Shown one piece after another: positions 26,433-35,441 of a stretch of 64,000 bases of DNA; position 1 is the stretch's first letter, and every line of letters begins with the position of its first letter. Under the pieces are notes generated by a model. The model ran no database searches and was not told the DNA's origin. It saw nothing but the letters and a program-made list of their open reading frames with translations. The position numbers and the translations under genes were made by a program. Source of the DNA: Arthrobacter sp. SLBN-122. GTDB taxonomy: Bacteria; Actinomycetota; Actinomycetes; Actinomycetales; Micrococcaceae. The stretch lies in the NCBI RefSeq assembly GCF_006715165.1, contig NZ_VFMS01000001.1, positions 2,294,001 to 2,358,000 of the forward strand. Direction: 5' to 3'.

Positions 26433-27758
26433 ATGTCCGGACACACAACGCTCGCACCTGCGGGCACGGCCGCCAAGCGCAAGGAAGCGCGCACGGTCAT
26501 CCTGTCCAGCTATCTGGGCAGCACCATCGAGTTCTACGACTTCCTGCTGTACGCCACGGCTGCAGCAGTAGCCTTCCCCAAGGTCTTCTTCACCGGAACG
26601 GACGAATGGGTGGGCGTGGTGGCCGCCTACGCCACCTTCGCCGCCGGATACGTGGCCCGGCCGCTGGGCGGGGTGATCTTCGGCCACTTCGGTGACAAGG
26701 TGGGCCGCAAGGGGATGCTGATCATCTCCATGGCCATGATGGGCATCGCCTCCACCCTCATCGGCGTGATCCCCGGTGCCGGCGTGATCGGGCCGTGGGG
26801 CGCCGTCATACTGGTGCTGCTGCGGGTCTGCCAGGGCATCGCCGTTGGCGGTGAATGGGGAGGTGCCGCGCTCATGGCGCTGGAGCACGCGGGTCCCAAA
26901 CACCGCGGCTTCGCGGCCTCCTTCGTCAACGCCGGCGCCCCCACCGGCGCCGTGCTGGGCACCGTGGTGATGGGCATCTTCTCGGCCCTGCCGCAGGACG
27001 CGTTCCTGGCGTGGGGCTGGCGGGTGCCGTTCCTGTTGTCCTTCGTGCTCCTGATCGTGGGCATGTTCGTGCGCCTCCGGGTCTCCGAAAGCCCCATCTT
27101 CGCCGAGGCCGTGGCCAAGGAAAGCGCCCAGGGCGCCAAGCGCAAGATTCCCCTGCTGGACGTGCTGCGCCGGCCCAAGGCACTGATCATGATCATGTTC
27201 GCCGGTGCCGCCGGGTTCGGCCTCCAGGTGGTGCTGCCCACGTTCTCGGTGACCTACGCCGTCTCCAAGGGGGCACCACAGCAGGGCGTGCTCTACGCCT
27301 TCGCCGGCGCCTCGGCCATCTCCATCATCTTCGTGCTTCTGGGCGGCCGCCTGTCGGACCGGCTGGGCCGCCGGCCCGTGATGATCGCCGGACTGGCCCT
27401 GTTCATCGCCTACCTGTTCCCCATGTTCGGCATGCTGGGATCCGGCAACGTCGGCCTTGTCTTCGTGGCCTTCACCGTGGCACTGATCCTGCACTCATGC
27501 CTGTACGGGCCGCTGGCAGCCTTCGTCTCCGAACAGTTCGGCACCACGTCCCGCTACACCGGCGCAGCTGTCGGCTACCAGCTGGCCACCCTCATCGGCG
27601 CGGGATTCACCCCGGGCATCATCGCCGGACTCTACAAGGACTCCGGCCAGAGCATCTTCCCGGTGGTGGTGTTCCTGTCCGTTATGGCACTGGTCTCGAT
27701 TGTCTTCATCGCCCTGACGCGGGAGTCTAAGAACAACGACCTCACCACGGTCCGTTAG
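26433..27758 (+). CDS. phdT: MFS transporter, metabolite:H+ symporter family
   Basis: A 441-residue protein with 12 predicted membrane helices. MHS-family signatures are SSYLGSTIEFYDFLLYATAA at the first helix, RPLGGVIFGHFGDKVGRKGML as the loop 2-3 motif, and QGIAVGGEWGGAALMALEHA. Members import aromatic acids, shikimate or similar anions with protons. The position between the phd enzymes and the CoA ligase suggests uptake of hydroxycinnamates. The ligase gene begins 7 bases downstream. Confidence 0.88.
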   Translation: MSGHTTLAPAGTAAKRKEARTVILSSYLGSTIEFYDFLLYATAAAVAFPKVFFTGTDEWVGVVAAYATFAAGYVARPLGGVIFGHFGDKVGRKGMLIISMAMMGIASTLIGVIPGAGVIGPWGAVILVLLRVCQGIAVGGEWGGAALMALEHAGPKHRGFAASFVNAGAPTGAVLGTVVMGIFSALPQDAFLAWGWRVPFLLSFVLLIVGMFVRLRVSESPIFAEAVAKESAQGAKRKIPLLDVLRRPKALIMIMFAGAAGFGLQVVLPTFSVTYAVSKGAPQQGVLYAFAGASAISIIFVLLGGRLSDRLGRRPVMIAGLALFIAYLFPMFGMLGSGNVGLVFVAFTVALILHSCLYGPLAAFVSEQFGTTSRYTGAAVGYQLATLIGAGFTPGIIAGLYKDSGQSIFPVVVFLSVMALVSIVFIALTRESKNNDLTTVR

Positions 27759-27765
27759 GAGAACC

Positions 27766-29313
27766 ATGGACAACAACGGAGTTGGATCCTGGCTGCAGCG
27801 CCGCCGCCGGAAGTCGGGCGCCAAGGCAGCCCTCCTGTCCGGAACGAGCGACCTGAGCTACGAAGAGCTCGCCGACAGGGCAGACCGTCTGGCCAACGCA
27901 CTCCGGGACAGGGGAGTGGCCAAGGGCGACAGGGTGGCCTACCTGGGCGAGAACCACCCTTCCTTCGTGGAAACGTTCTTTGCCTGCGGTCTCCTGGGCG
28001 CCATCTTCGTGCCGCTCAACACCCGGCTCGCGCCGCCCGAACTGCAGTTCCAGCTGCAGGATTCCGGGGCCCGGCTCCTGGTCAACGCCGGCTCCCTCGA
28101 GGCGTCCGCCGCCGCCGCGCTGGAAGGGACCGGCGTCACCCACCGCCTGGTGGTAACGCCCGACGGCGGGACGGAACCTTCGGCGGCCACGTCACCTGCC
28201 GCCGTCGAGGGTTATGAGGAGACGTTGCAGGCAGCAGCGCCGGACGCCATCGACGTGGCGGTGGGGCACGACGACGGGGCGATGATCCTCTACACCTCGG
28301 GGACCACCGGCAAGCCCAAGGGCGCCCTGCTGACCCACGGGAACATCACATGGAACTGCATCAACACCATCGTTGACATGGACCTGAACCGCAACGATGT
28401 TGCACTGATGATCTCGCCGCTGTTCCATGTGGCGTCGCTGGACATGGGCCTGCTGCCGATGCTGCTGAAGGGCGCCACCGTGGTGCTTGAGGCAAAGTTC
28501 GATCCCGCCAGGGTCCTGGAGCTGATCCAGGAGCACAAAGTGACCACCCTCAACGGGGTGCCCACCACGTTCCAGCTGCTCTGCGAGCATCCAGGCTGGG
28601 CGGCGGCGGACCTCAGCTCCCTGGACAAGCTCACGTGCGGTGGCTCCGCCATTCCCCGCCGCGTCTTGGACGCGTACGAGGACCGCGGGATTGGGTTCAC
28701 CAGCTGCTACGGCATGACCGAAACGGCGCCCGGCGTCACCATGCTTCCGGTTGACAGGTCCAGGGAGAAGGCCGGTTCGGCAGGCCTGCCGCACTTCTTC
28801 ACCGACATCCGGATCGCCGATCCCATGGGCGGCGCAGTGGCTCCCGGCGAGGTAGGGGAGATCCAGATTTCCGGTCCCAACGTGATCAAGGAGTACTGGA
28901 ACCGGCCGGAGGCCACGGCTGCCGGCTACGCGGACGGGCACTGGTTCCGTTCCGGGGACATGGGCTACCGGGACCAGGAAGGCTTCCTGTTCGTCTCGGA
29001 CCGGCTCAAGGACATGATCATCTCCGGCGGGGAAAACATTTACCCGGCGGAGGTGGAAGCAGTCATCGCGGAGCATGCTTCGGTCAGCAGCGTGGCGGTC
29101 ATCGGTGTCAGCGATGACAAATGGGGCGAGGTTCCCCAGGCGATCGTGACCCTGCGCGAGGGCGAATCGTTGACGGAGGAGCAACTGCGGAGCTTCCTGG
29201 ACGGCCGGCTGGCCCGCTACAAGATCCCCAAGTCCCTGGTGGTGGTGGCGGACATGCCCCGCACGGCCAGCGGCAAGATCCGGAAAATGGAGCTCCGCAA
29301 GCAAGTCCATTAA
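27766..29313 (+). CDS. phdA: Acyl/aryl-CoA ligase of the phd cluster
   Basis: A 515-residue ANL-superfamily adenylate-forming enzyme. The P-loop is LYTSGTTGKPKGALLTHGN, motif A5 is SCYGMTETAPG, the hinge reads FRSGDMGYRDQEGFLFVSDR, and the catalytic Lys is in RTASGKIRK near the C-terminus. It would activate phenylpropanoid acids to CoA thioesters, the first step of the pathway. The preceding TAGGAGAACC is its ribosome site. Fatty acid specificity is possible from sequence alone; the context favours aromatic acids. Confidence 0.88.
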   Translation: MDNNGVGSWLQRRRRKSGAKAALLSGTSDLSYEELADRADRLANALRDRGVAKGDRVAYLGENHPSFVETFFACGLLGAIFVPLNTRLAPPELQFQLQDSGARLLVNAGSLEASAAAALEGTGVTHRLVVTPDGGTEPSAATSPAAVEGYEETLQAAAPDAIDVAVGHDDGAMILYTSGTTGKPKGALLTHGNITWNCINTIVDMDLNRNDVALMISPLFHVASLDMGLLPMLLKGATVVLEAKFDPARVLELIQEHKVTTLNGVPTTFQLLCEHPGWAAADLSSLDKLTCGGSAIPRRVLDAYEDRGIGFTSCYGMTETAPGVTMLPVDRSREKAGSAGLPHFFTDIRIADPMGGAVAPGEVGEIQISGPNVIKEYWNRPEATAAGYADGHWFRSGDMGYRDQEGFLFVSDRLKDMIISGGENIYPAEVEAVIAEHASVSSVAVIGVSDDKWGEVPQAIVTLREGESLTEEQLRSFLDGRLARYKIPKSLVVVADMPRTASGKIRKMELRKQVH

Positions 29314-29328
29314 CAAGCCCGGCAGGCC

Positions 29329-29380
29329 GTATGGTTCCGCCGTTGTTACCGTTCACGGTCATCAATTGGCGGAACCATAC
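29329..29380. promoter_or_regulatory. Nested inverted repeat upstream of BASS transporter
   Basis: A perfect 13-bp inverted repeat (29329-29341, GTATGGTTCCGCC, with 29368-29380) encloses a second dyad ACCGT-TC-ACGGT. It fills most of the 89 bases between the CoA-ligase stop and the transporter ATG. No T-run follows, so it looks more like an operator pair or attenuator than a terminator. Confidence 0.6.
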
Positions 29381-29402
29381 CAGCCAGTGCCAGCATAGTT
29401 GG

Positions 29403-30434
29403 ATGCTTGAGGCAACTAAACCCCAGAATTCCCCGGGCGGGACGCCCGCCAACCCCGCGCTGGAAGCGGAAAGCAGGATCGCGCGCATTGCCGTTACGGT
29501 GTTCCCCCTCCTGGTGGTGGCCGCAGGCATCATCGGCTTCCTGCTCCCCGGGGTCTTCAAGCCGATGGGGCCCAGCGTTCCCTACCTGCTGGGCATCATC
29601 ATGTTCTGCATGGGCCTGACCCTGACCCCGCCGGACTTCGCCGCGGTGGCCAAGCGGCCCTGGGCGGTGGCACTGGGAATCGTTGCGCACTACATCATCA
29701 TGCCCGGCGCAGGCTGGCTGATCGCGGGCGCCCTCAACCTCGAACCCGAGCTGGCCGTCGGCGTCATCCTGGTGGGCTGCGCACCCTCCGGGACCGCCTC
29801 CAACGTGATGGCGTTCCTGGCCAAGGGTGATGTTGCCCTCTCGGTGGCAGTTGCCTCCGTTTCCACCCTGATCGCCCCGATCGTCACCCCGCTGCTGGTC
29901 CTGTTCCTGGCTGGTTCCTACCTCCAGATCGACGCCGCCGGCATGGTGCTGGACATCGTCAAGACAGTGCTGTTGCCGGTGGTGGCCGGGCTCCTGGCCC
30001 GGCTCTTCCTCAAGAAGCTCGTCGCCAAGGTGCTGCCGGCACTTCCGTGGGCATCCGCCGTCGTGATCTCCCTGATCGTGGCCATCGTGGTGGCCGCCAG
30101 CGCCGGCAAGATCATCGAAGCCGGCGCCATCGTGTTCCTCGCCGTGGTCCTGCACAACGGCTTCGGCCTGGGCCTGGGCTACCTCGCCGGCAAACTGGGC
30201 CGCCTGGACGACAAGGCCCGCCGCGCCCTCGCCTTCGAAGTGGGCATGCAGAACTCGGGCCTGGCTGCCACGCTGGCCACCGCCCACTTCAGCCCGCTGG
30301 CCGCCCTGCCCTCCGCCGTCTTTTCGCTGTGGCACAACATCTCCGGCGCCATCGTGGCTGCCTGGCTTGCCCGGCGTCCACTGCAGGAACGTCCGGTGCA
30401 GGAGAGCGCGGGAAAGCCGGGCCTAGGCGCCTGA
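29403..30434 (+). CDS. Bile acid:sodium symporter (BASS) family transporter
   Basis: A 343-residue integral membrane protein with about 9-10 membrane helices. Family blocks: GIIMFCMGLTLTPPDF at helix 2, VGVILVGCAPSGTASNVMAF at the first crossing region, and EVGMQNSGLAATLATAHF at the second. These hold the Na+ and substrate sites in BASS proteins. Bacterial members move organic anions such as pantoate, keto acids or aromatic acids. The location after the phd genes suggests an aromatic or organic acid anion, which is inference. Confidence 0.87.
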   Translation: MLEATKPQNSPGGTPANPALEAESRIARIAVTVFPLLVVAAGIIGFLLPGVFKPMGPSVPYLLGIIMFCMGLTLTPPDFAAVAKRPWAVALGIVAHYIIMPGAGWLIAGALNLEPELAVGVILVGCAPSGTASNVMAFLAKGDVALSVAVASVSTLIAPIVTPLLVLFLAGSYLQIDAAGMVLDIVKTVLLPVVAGLLARLFLKKLVAKVLPALPWASAVVISLIVAIVVAASAGKIIEAGAIVFLAVVLHNGFGLGLGYLAGKLGRLDDKARRALAFEVGMQNSGLAATLATAHFSPLAALPSAVFSLWHNISGAIVAAWLARRPLQERPVQESAGKPGLGA

Positions 30435-30560
30435 CCTGCACGGCCATTGCCGGGCGGCACCAAAAACACCTGTTACCACCAGCGTCTGCTGGGTACGGGA
30501 CCCGGTAGGGACAACGTCGTTTTCGATGTTGCCTGCCGGTTCCGGACAGGAGATGGACAG

Positions 30561-33026
30561 ATGACTCGGATTGACCGAATAGCTGAACCATGGGGGACAA
30601 GGACACCGTACGGCAGCGGCGGTGAATGGCCGGTCAGGGTGGACAGCCACCTGGCCGAGGGGGTGGCCGCGGAGGACGTGGACCGATGGGTCCAGACGGC
30701 GTCGCTGCTCCACTCAAATGGCGATGCCATGGACATCGCCGTCAAGGACAACAGGATTGTCGGCGTGCGCGGACGCGCGTCCGACCGGGTCAACCACGGC
30801 CGGCTGGGACCGAAGGACCTGTACGGCTGGCAGGCGAACGCGTCACCTGACCGGCTCACCAAACCCCTGATCCGTGAGGGCGGGAAGCTGGTGGAAACCG
30901 ACTGGGACACCGCCATGCAGCGTGTGGTGGACCGGTCAAAGGCCCTGCTGGCGGAACAGGGTCCCAGTGCCATCGGCTTCTACACCACGGGCCAGCTCTT
31001 CGCCGAGGAGTACTACACTCTTGGGGTGTTGGCCCACGGCGGCATCGGTACCAACCATGTGGACGGAAACACCCGGCTCTGCACGGCCACCGCAGCCGCA
31101 GCGCTGAAGGAGTCCTTCGCGTCGGACGGCCAGCCTGGCTCTTACACGGACGTGGACCACGCGGACGTGATCGCGCTGTACGGGCACAACGTGGCGGAAA
31201 CCCAGACCGTCCTGTGGACCCGGATGCTGGACCGGCTGGCCGGGCCCAACCCGCCCAAGATTATCTGTGTGGACCCGCGTATGACCCCCGTGGCCAAGGC
31301 CGCCACCGTGCACCTGGCTCCGAGGCCGGGCACCAATGTAGCCCTGATGAATGGCATCCTGCACGAGATCATCAGCAACGGCTGGGTGGACCAGGAGTAC
31401 ATCCAGGCGCACACGGTGGGGTACTCCGAGCTCGAAAAAGAGGTCAAGAACTATCCACCGGCACTAGTGGCGGAAATCTGCGGTGTCCCGGCGGAGCAGA
31501 TCTCCGAGGCGGCCAGCATTATCGGCCACGCCGAGCGGCTCCTGTCCACCGTGCTCCAAGGCTTCTACCAGTCCAACCAGGCCACCGCCGCCGCCGTGCA
31601 GGTGAACAACGTCAACATCATTCGCGGCATGCTGGGCAAGCCCGGCTGCGGCATCCTGCAGATGAACGGCCAGCCGACAGCGCAGAACACCCGCGAGTGC
31701 GGGGCCGACGGGGACCTGGCCGGCTTCCGGAACTGGTCCAATGACGCCCACATCAAGGACCTCGCCAGGGTCTGGAACATCGACCCCATGTCCATCCCGC
31801 ACTATTCACCGCCCACCCACGCTATGCAGATGATGCGGTATGCGGAGGACGGCTCTATCCGGATGCTGTGGGTCAGCGGCACCAACCCGGCTGTGTCGCT
31901 CCCCGAGCTGGAGAGGGTCCGCGGCATCCTGGAACAGGACCGCCTGTTCCTGGTGGTGCAGGACATCTTCCTGTCCGAGACGGCCCAGCTGGCCGACGTG
32001 GTTCTTCCCGCCGCCACCTGGGGCGAAAAGACGGGCACCTTCACCAATGTGGACCGCACCGTCCACCTCTCTGAGAAAGCCATTGACCCGCCCGGGGAAG
32101 CCCGGCCGGACCTGGACATCTTCATCGACTACGCACACCGCATGGGCCTGCAGGACAAGGACGGGCAGCCGCTAATCAAGTGGAACGATCCCGAATCCGC
32201 TTTCGAAGCCTGGAAGGAATGCACCCGCGGCCGGCCCTGTGACTACACCGGCATCACCTACGACAAGCTGCGCGGCGGCTCCGGCATTCAGTGGCCGTGC
32301 AACGATGAGAACCCGGAGGGCACCGAACGCATCTACGCTGACGGGAAGTTCTGGGCACACCCGGAGTACTGCGAGGAGTATGGCCGCGACCTCGTCACCG
32401 GCGCGCCCGTGGAGGCTACCGAATACAAGGCGCTTAACCCGGAGGGAAAGGCCGTCATCAAGGCTGCCGAGTACATGCCTCCCCACGAACTGCCCAGCCG
32501 GGACTTCCCGCTCCAGCTCATCACCGGGCGAACGCTCTACCAGTTCCACACCCGCACCAAGACCGGCCGGGCGCCGGAGCTGCAGGCAGCGGCCCCCGAT
32601 GTCTGGGTGGAGTTGTCGGCGGACGACGCCGGCGCGTACGGGATTGCCGAGGGCGACCTTGCAGAGGTGGAGACACCCCGCGGTTCAGTCCGCGCCAAGG
32701 TGCGGATCAGTGGGATCCGGACCGGCGTCCTGTTCCTGCCGTTCCATTACGGCTACTGGGACACCGACGGCGGCCACCAGCCGGACGGGGCCGGCCGGGC
32801 CGCCAACGAGCTGACCATCACCGACTGGGACGCCGCCTCCAAGCAGCCCATCTTCAAGACGGCGGCGGCACGCATTACCCGGGTTTCCGGCGGTGACGGG
32901 CCGTCCCCGGCGCCCACCACCACTGCGTCGGCCCCGGCCGGGGACTTCCCGGAAGAGGCCAGGACCAAAGGCATTGCCTCCGCCCTGGCGGACGAAGCCA
33001 TGGACACGGCAGGAGGGGCACGATGA
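30561..33026 (+). CDS. Molybdopterin oxidoreductase without N-terminal Fe-S cysteines
   Basis: An 821-residue protein related to formate dehydrogenase and assimilatory nitrate reductase catalytic subunits. The likely Mo ligand Cys174 lies in NTRLCTATAAAAL. The C-terminal molybdopterin-binding domain carries ITGRTLYQFHTRTKTGR and LPFHYGYWDTDGG. The N-terminal 4Fe-4S motif of the family (CxxCxxxC and GRLCPKG) is replaced by SLLHSNGDAMDIAVKD and GRLGPKD, so no cluster can bind. The text is otherwise well conserved, which points to a distinct subfamily and not a damaged gene. It overlaps by 4 bases the small helical protein that probably works with it. The electron acceptor and substrate are unknown. 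Confidence 0.85.
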   Translation: MTRIDRIAEPWGTRTPYGSGGEWPVRVDSHLAEGVAAEDVDRWVQTASLLHSNGDAMDIAVKDNRIVGVRGRASDRVNHGRLGPKDLYGWQANASPDRLTKPLIREGGKLVETDWDTAMQRVVDRSKALLAEQGPSAIGFYTTGQLFAEEYYTLGVLAHGGIGTNHVDGNTRLCTATAAAALKESFASDGQPGSYTDVDHADVIALYGHNVAETQTVLWTRMLDRLAGPNPPKIICVDPRMTPVAKAATVHLAPRPGTNVALMNGILHEIISNGWVDQEYIQAHTVGYSELEKEVKNYPPALVAEICGVPAEQISEAASIIGHAERLLSTVLQGFYQSNQATAAAVQVNNVNIIRGMLGKPGCGILQMNGQPTAQNTRECGADGDLAGFRNWSNDAHIKDLARVWNIDPMSIPHYSPPTHAMQMMRYAEDGSIRMLWVSGTNPAVSLPELERVRGILEQDRLFLVVQDIFLSETAQLADVVLPAATWGEKTGTFTNVDRTVHLSEKAIDPPGEARPDLDIFIDYAHRMGLQDKDGQPLIKWNDPESAFEAWKECTRGRPCDYTGITYDKLRGGSGIQWPCNDENPEGTERIYADGKFWAHPEYCEEYGRDLVTGAPVEATEYKALNPEGKAVIKAAEYMPPHELPSRDFPLQLITGRTLYQFHTRTKTGRAPELQAAAPDVWVELSADDAGAYGIAEGDLAEVETPRGSVRAKVRISGIRTGVLFLPFHYGYWDTDGGHQPDGAGRAANELTITDWDAASKQPIFKTAAARITRVSGGDGPSPAPTTTASAPAGDFPEEARTKGIASALADEAMDTAGGAR

Positions 33027-33505
33027 AGTTCGGGCTTGTACTTGAGGAAATGCACCGCTCCGAAAATGACCTGGCGCACCACCTGCTGACCATCTCGGAG
33101 CGGCACAAAGTGGACCATGAGATCTACCACCTGGCCCGGGACCTGGCGCGCTGGTCACAGCAGCATGTGCGGGATATCGCCGCGATCGCCGGGAACTACG
33201 GCCAGGACCTGGATCCGGAGCCGCGCGGCGAAGCAGGGCTCATGGAAACCCTCCGCGAAAAGGGCAGCGAGATGGTGGGCCGCCGCCCGGAAACCGGGAT
33301 GCTGCTGCTGCGGGACCTCCGGGAGCTGTACCTGAAGGCCTGCGGCGTCTCCGCCGACTGGGAACTGCTGGCCCAGGCTGCCCAGGGAATGAAGGACAAA
33401 GACCTCCTGGCCCTGGCCGAAAAATGCCACCCCCAGACCATCCGGCAAATGAAGTGGGCCAACGGCAAACTGAAGGAATCCGCCACCCAGGTCCTGGTCA
33501 GCTGA
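33023..33505 (+). CDS. Small helical protein coupled to the Mo oxidoreductase
   Basis: A 160-residue, almost wholly alpha-helical protein with His, Glu and Asp spaced along the helices (MHRSENDLAHHLLTISERH, VDHEIYHLARDL, WSQQHVRDI). This resembles ferritin-like or hemerythrin-like bundles, but no strict di-iron motif can be claimed. Its ATG overlaps the stop of the oxidoreductase (ATGA), so the two are made together. A role as accessory or electron-transfer partner is inferred from this coupling. Confidence 0.7.
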   Translation: MKFGLVLEEMHRSENDLAHHLLTISERHKVDHEIYHLARDLARWSQQHVRDIAAIAGNYGQDLDPEPRGEAGLMETLREKGSEMVGRRPETGMLLLRDLRELYLKACGVSADWELLAQAAQGMKDKDLLALAEKCHPQTIRQMKWANGKLKESATQVLVS

Positions 33506-33523
33506 AAGGCCCGGGACCGGGGG

Positions 33524-34279
33524 TTACCCGGCGATGCGGGCTTCCTGCAGGTGCGCCACCAGGGCCTGCATCTGCTGGGCGGTCCAGGGCAGGGCCTTAC
33601 TTAGTGCCGCGCTGTTCTCGTTCCACATGGCTCGGGCTGCCTCCTTGGTGCCCTCGCTGCTGTGGAAGCGGGAGCCCAGTTCGTCCCAGCGGCGCACCAG
33701 GTCCCTGGCCTCGGGGCTGTTGGCGGGGATCCCGGCGTCGATCTGGCACAGTCCCTCCTCAACCATGCCGGCCCACTCGGTCCGTGCGTCCTCCGTGGCC
33801 TGCCGGCCCAGTTGGGTGCGCCGCTGGGCGAGTTCCCGGCGCTGATCTTCGGTGAAGTAGTTCTCAAACATGCTCATGCTTTCCAATACGGTTACGAAGT
33901 AGGCGGGGGCGGCGTCCCCGTCGTGGTTGATTCGGTCCAACAGCTCCCTGATGGTCCGCTGGAGCTGCTCCAGTTGCCGGGCCTGCCTGCCCAGGGCGTC
34001 CAGCTGGCGCTGCAGCAGCTGACGCATGGACTCCGGACCCCCGCCGGACTGGTCCAGTACGGCGGCGATCCCGCCCAGCGGCACGCCGAGGCTGCGCAAT
34101 GTCCGGATGCCGTAGAGGCGCTGGAGGTCCTGCCTTGTGTAGCGGCGGTGGCCTGCCGTGGTCCGGACGCTTGCCTGGAGCAGCCCGATGCTGTCGTAGT
34201 GGTGCAGGGTCCTGACGGTGACGCCGGTCGCTGCGGCCAGCTCGCCAATGCTCCAGCAGTGTTCGTCCGAATGGTCCAT
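33524..34279 (-). CDS. MerR-family regulator with TipAS-like effector domain
   Basis: A 251-residue protein. The MerR DNA-binding domain (about residues 9-77) includes SIGELAAATGVTVRTLHHYD and HRRYTRQDLQRLYGIRTL. A coiled-coil dimer helix (about 88-118) follows. The C-terminal TipAS domain has SMFENYFTEDQRRELAQRR and WAGMVEEGLCQ. TipA-type proteins bind hydrophobic or antibiotic ligands and activate multidrug responses. Its own promoter has the 19-bp spacer and central dyad expected for autoregulation. Confidence 0.92.
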   Translation of the reverse strand: MDHSDEHCWSIGELAAATGVTVRTLHHYDSIGLLQASVRTTAGHRRYTRQDLQRLYGIRTLRSLGVPLGGIAAVLDQSGGGPESMRQLLQRQLDALGRQARQLEQLQRTIRELLDRINHDGDAAPAYFVTVLESMSMFENYFTEDQRRELAQRRTQLGRQATEDARTEWAGMVEEGLCQIDAGIPANSPEARDLVRRWDELGSRFHSSEGTKEAARAMWNENSAALSKALPWTAQQMQALVAHLQEARIAG

Positions 34280-34285
34280 ATCCCC

Positions 34286-34316
34286 ACCGTAGGACCTGAC
34301 GCTGCGTCAGGTTCAA
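34286..34316 (-). promoter_or_regulatory. MerR-type promoter with 19-bp spacer and operator dyad
   Basis: Read on the minus strand: TTGAAC (-35), 19 bases, TACGGT (-10). A perfect 8-bp dyad ACCTGACG-CAG-CGTCAGGT (34294-34312) lies between and over the elements. The -10 ends 6 bases before the regulator's ATG, so the transcript is likely leaderless. This matches the way MerR proteins untwist long-spacer promoters. Confidence 0.8.
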
Positions 34317-34366
34317 GTCCTCGCCTTTACCGTTTTCAACCCGGTGTCGGATGCTTCCCAAACGGG

Positions 34367-34381
34367 TTTCATTCAGTGAAA
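34367..34381. promoter_or_regulatory. Candidate IclR-type operator TTTCA-N5-TGAAA
   Basis: TTTCATTCAGTGAAA lies inside a longer dyad with 7-bp arms (GGTTTCA, 5 bases, TGAAACC), upstream of the esterase-FAA-monooxygenase-DUF3500 operon. It shares the TTYCA-N5-TGAAA pattern with 4279-4293 and 41019-41033. Confidence 0.55.
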
Positions 34382-34499
34382 CCGGCGGCGCGTCCGGACC
34401 CTCCCATGGCCCAGAGTTAAGTCCATGAAGGCGGACGCCGGTATTGGTCCGCTCCCAGCAACACAGGACAGAAACGGCGCGGCACACATGGAGTCAACG

Positions 34500-35390
34500 A
34501 TGACGGCACTGCGGATCCAGCGGGGGATCGAGTTCGCCCGTCCACAGAATGCCGGGCCGCTGCTGCTGGACCTCTACCTCCCCGGCTCCCCGGCTGAGGG
34601 CCAGGACCAGGACGGCCGGCCTGCCGTGATCCATTTCCATGGAGGCGGCTGGCGGATGGGGGAGCGGTCCTCGCTTGGGCCGGGCGTGGACGGCTTTGGC
34701 CTGGGCCCCATCGAACAGCTTGCGGACGCCGGGTTCGTGGTGGCCTCCGCCGACTACCGGCTGACGGGCGTTGCCACTTTTCCCGCCCAGCTGCATGACG
34801 CCAAGGCGGCCGTCCGCTGGCTCCGCACCCACTCCGCTGAGTACGGGGTGGATCCGCGCCGGATCTACGCCTGGGGCGATTCGGCAGGCGGCCACCTTGC
34901 CGCCCTCCTCGGCCTGACCGCCGGAGCCGCGGAATTCGCTGACCCGGAGGGCTCCCTGGAGGCTGACGGGGACGACTATGTTGCGGCGGTTGTGGCCTGG
35001 TACCCGCCGACAGACCTGGAACGGATGGGTGAGCAGGCCAGGCCGGACGCCATTGCCCGCGCCGATGACCCCGGCTCCCGTGAGGCGCTGCTGCTCGGCG
35101 CCCAGCCGGCCGCCGCCCCGGACAAGGCCAGGGCGGCCAGCCCCCTTACCTACGTGCATCCGGACGCGCCGCCCTTCCTCCTCATCCACGGAACGGCGGA
35201 CCGGTTCGTCCCCGTGGAGCAGTCCACCGGCCTGGCCGAGGCGCTGGAAGGTGCCGGTGCCGCCGTCGAACTTCTCCTGCTGGAGGACGCGGACCATATG
35301 TGGCAACTGCCGGACGGCAGCAGCGCCGCGGCGGGGCAGGCAGCCGCCGCCACCATCGATTTCCTTTGCCGCCAGGCAAAGCAGCACTGA
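34500..35390 (+). CDS. Alpha/beta hydrolase (esterase), first gene of aromatic operon
   Basis: A 296-residue protein from the ATG preceded by GGAG; in-frame ATGs at 34425 and 34488 are alternatives. The triad is complete: oxyanion FHGGGW, nucleophile AWGDSAGGH, acid in HGTADRFVP and His in EDADHMW. It resembles the active hydrolase next to the rhamnosidase (7081-8070). In the proposed flavonol route it could split the depside made by quercetinase, or deacylate a flavonoid conjugate. The FAA-hydrolase gene follows after 51 bases. Confidence 0.85.
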   Translation: MTALRIQRGIEFARPQNAGPLLLDLYLPGSPAEGQDQDGRPAVIHFHGGGWRMGERSSLGPGVDGFGLGPIEQLADAGFVVASADYRLTGVATFPAQLHDAKAAVRWLRTHSAEYGVDPRRIYAWGDSAGGHLAALLGLTAGAAEFADPEGSLEADGDDYVAAVVAWYPPTDLERMGEQARPDAIARADDPGSREALLLGAQPAAAPDKARAASPLTYVHPDAPPFLLIHGTADRFVPVEQSTGLAEALEGAGAAVELLLLEDADHMWQLPDGSSAAAGQAAAATIDFLCRQAKQH

Positions 35391-35441
35391 TCATCACTTC
35401 CTCCGGAGCATGCGCCCCGGAACAGACCGAAAGGCCCCTCC

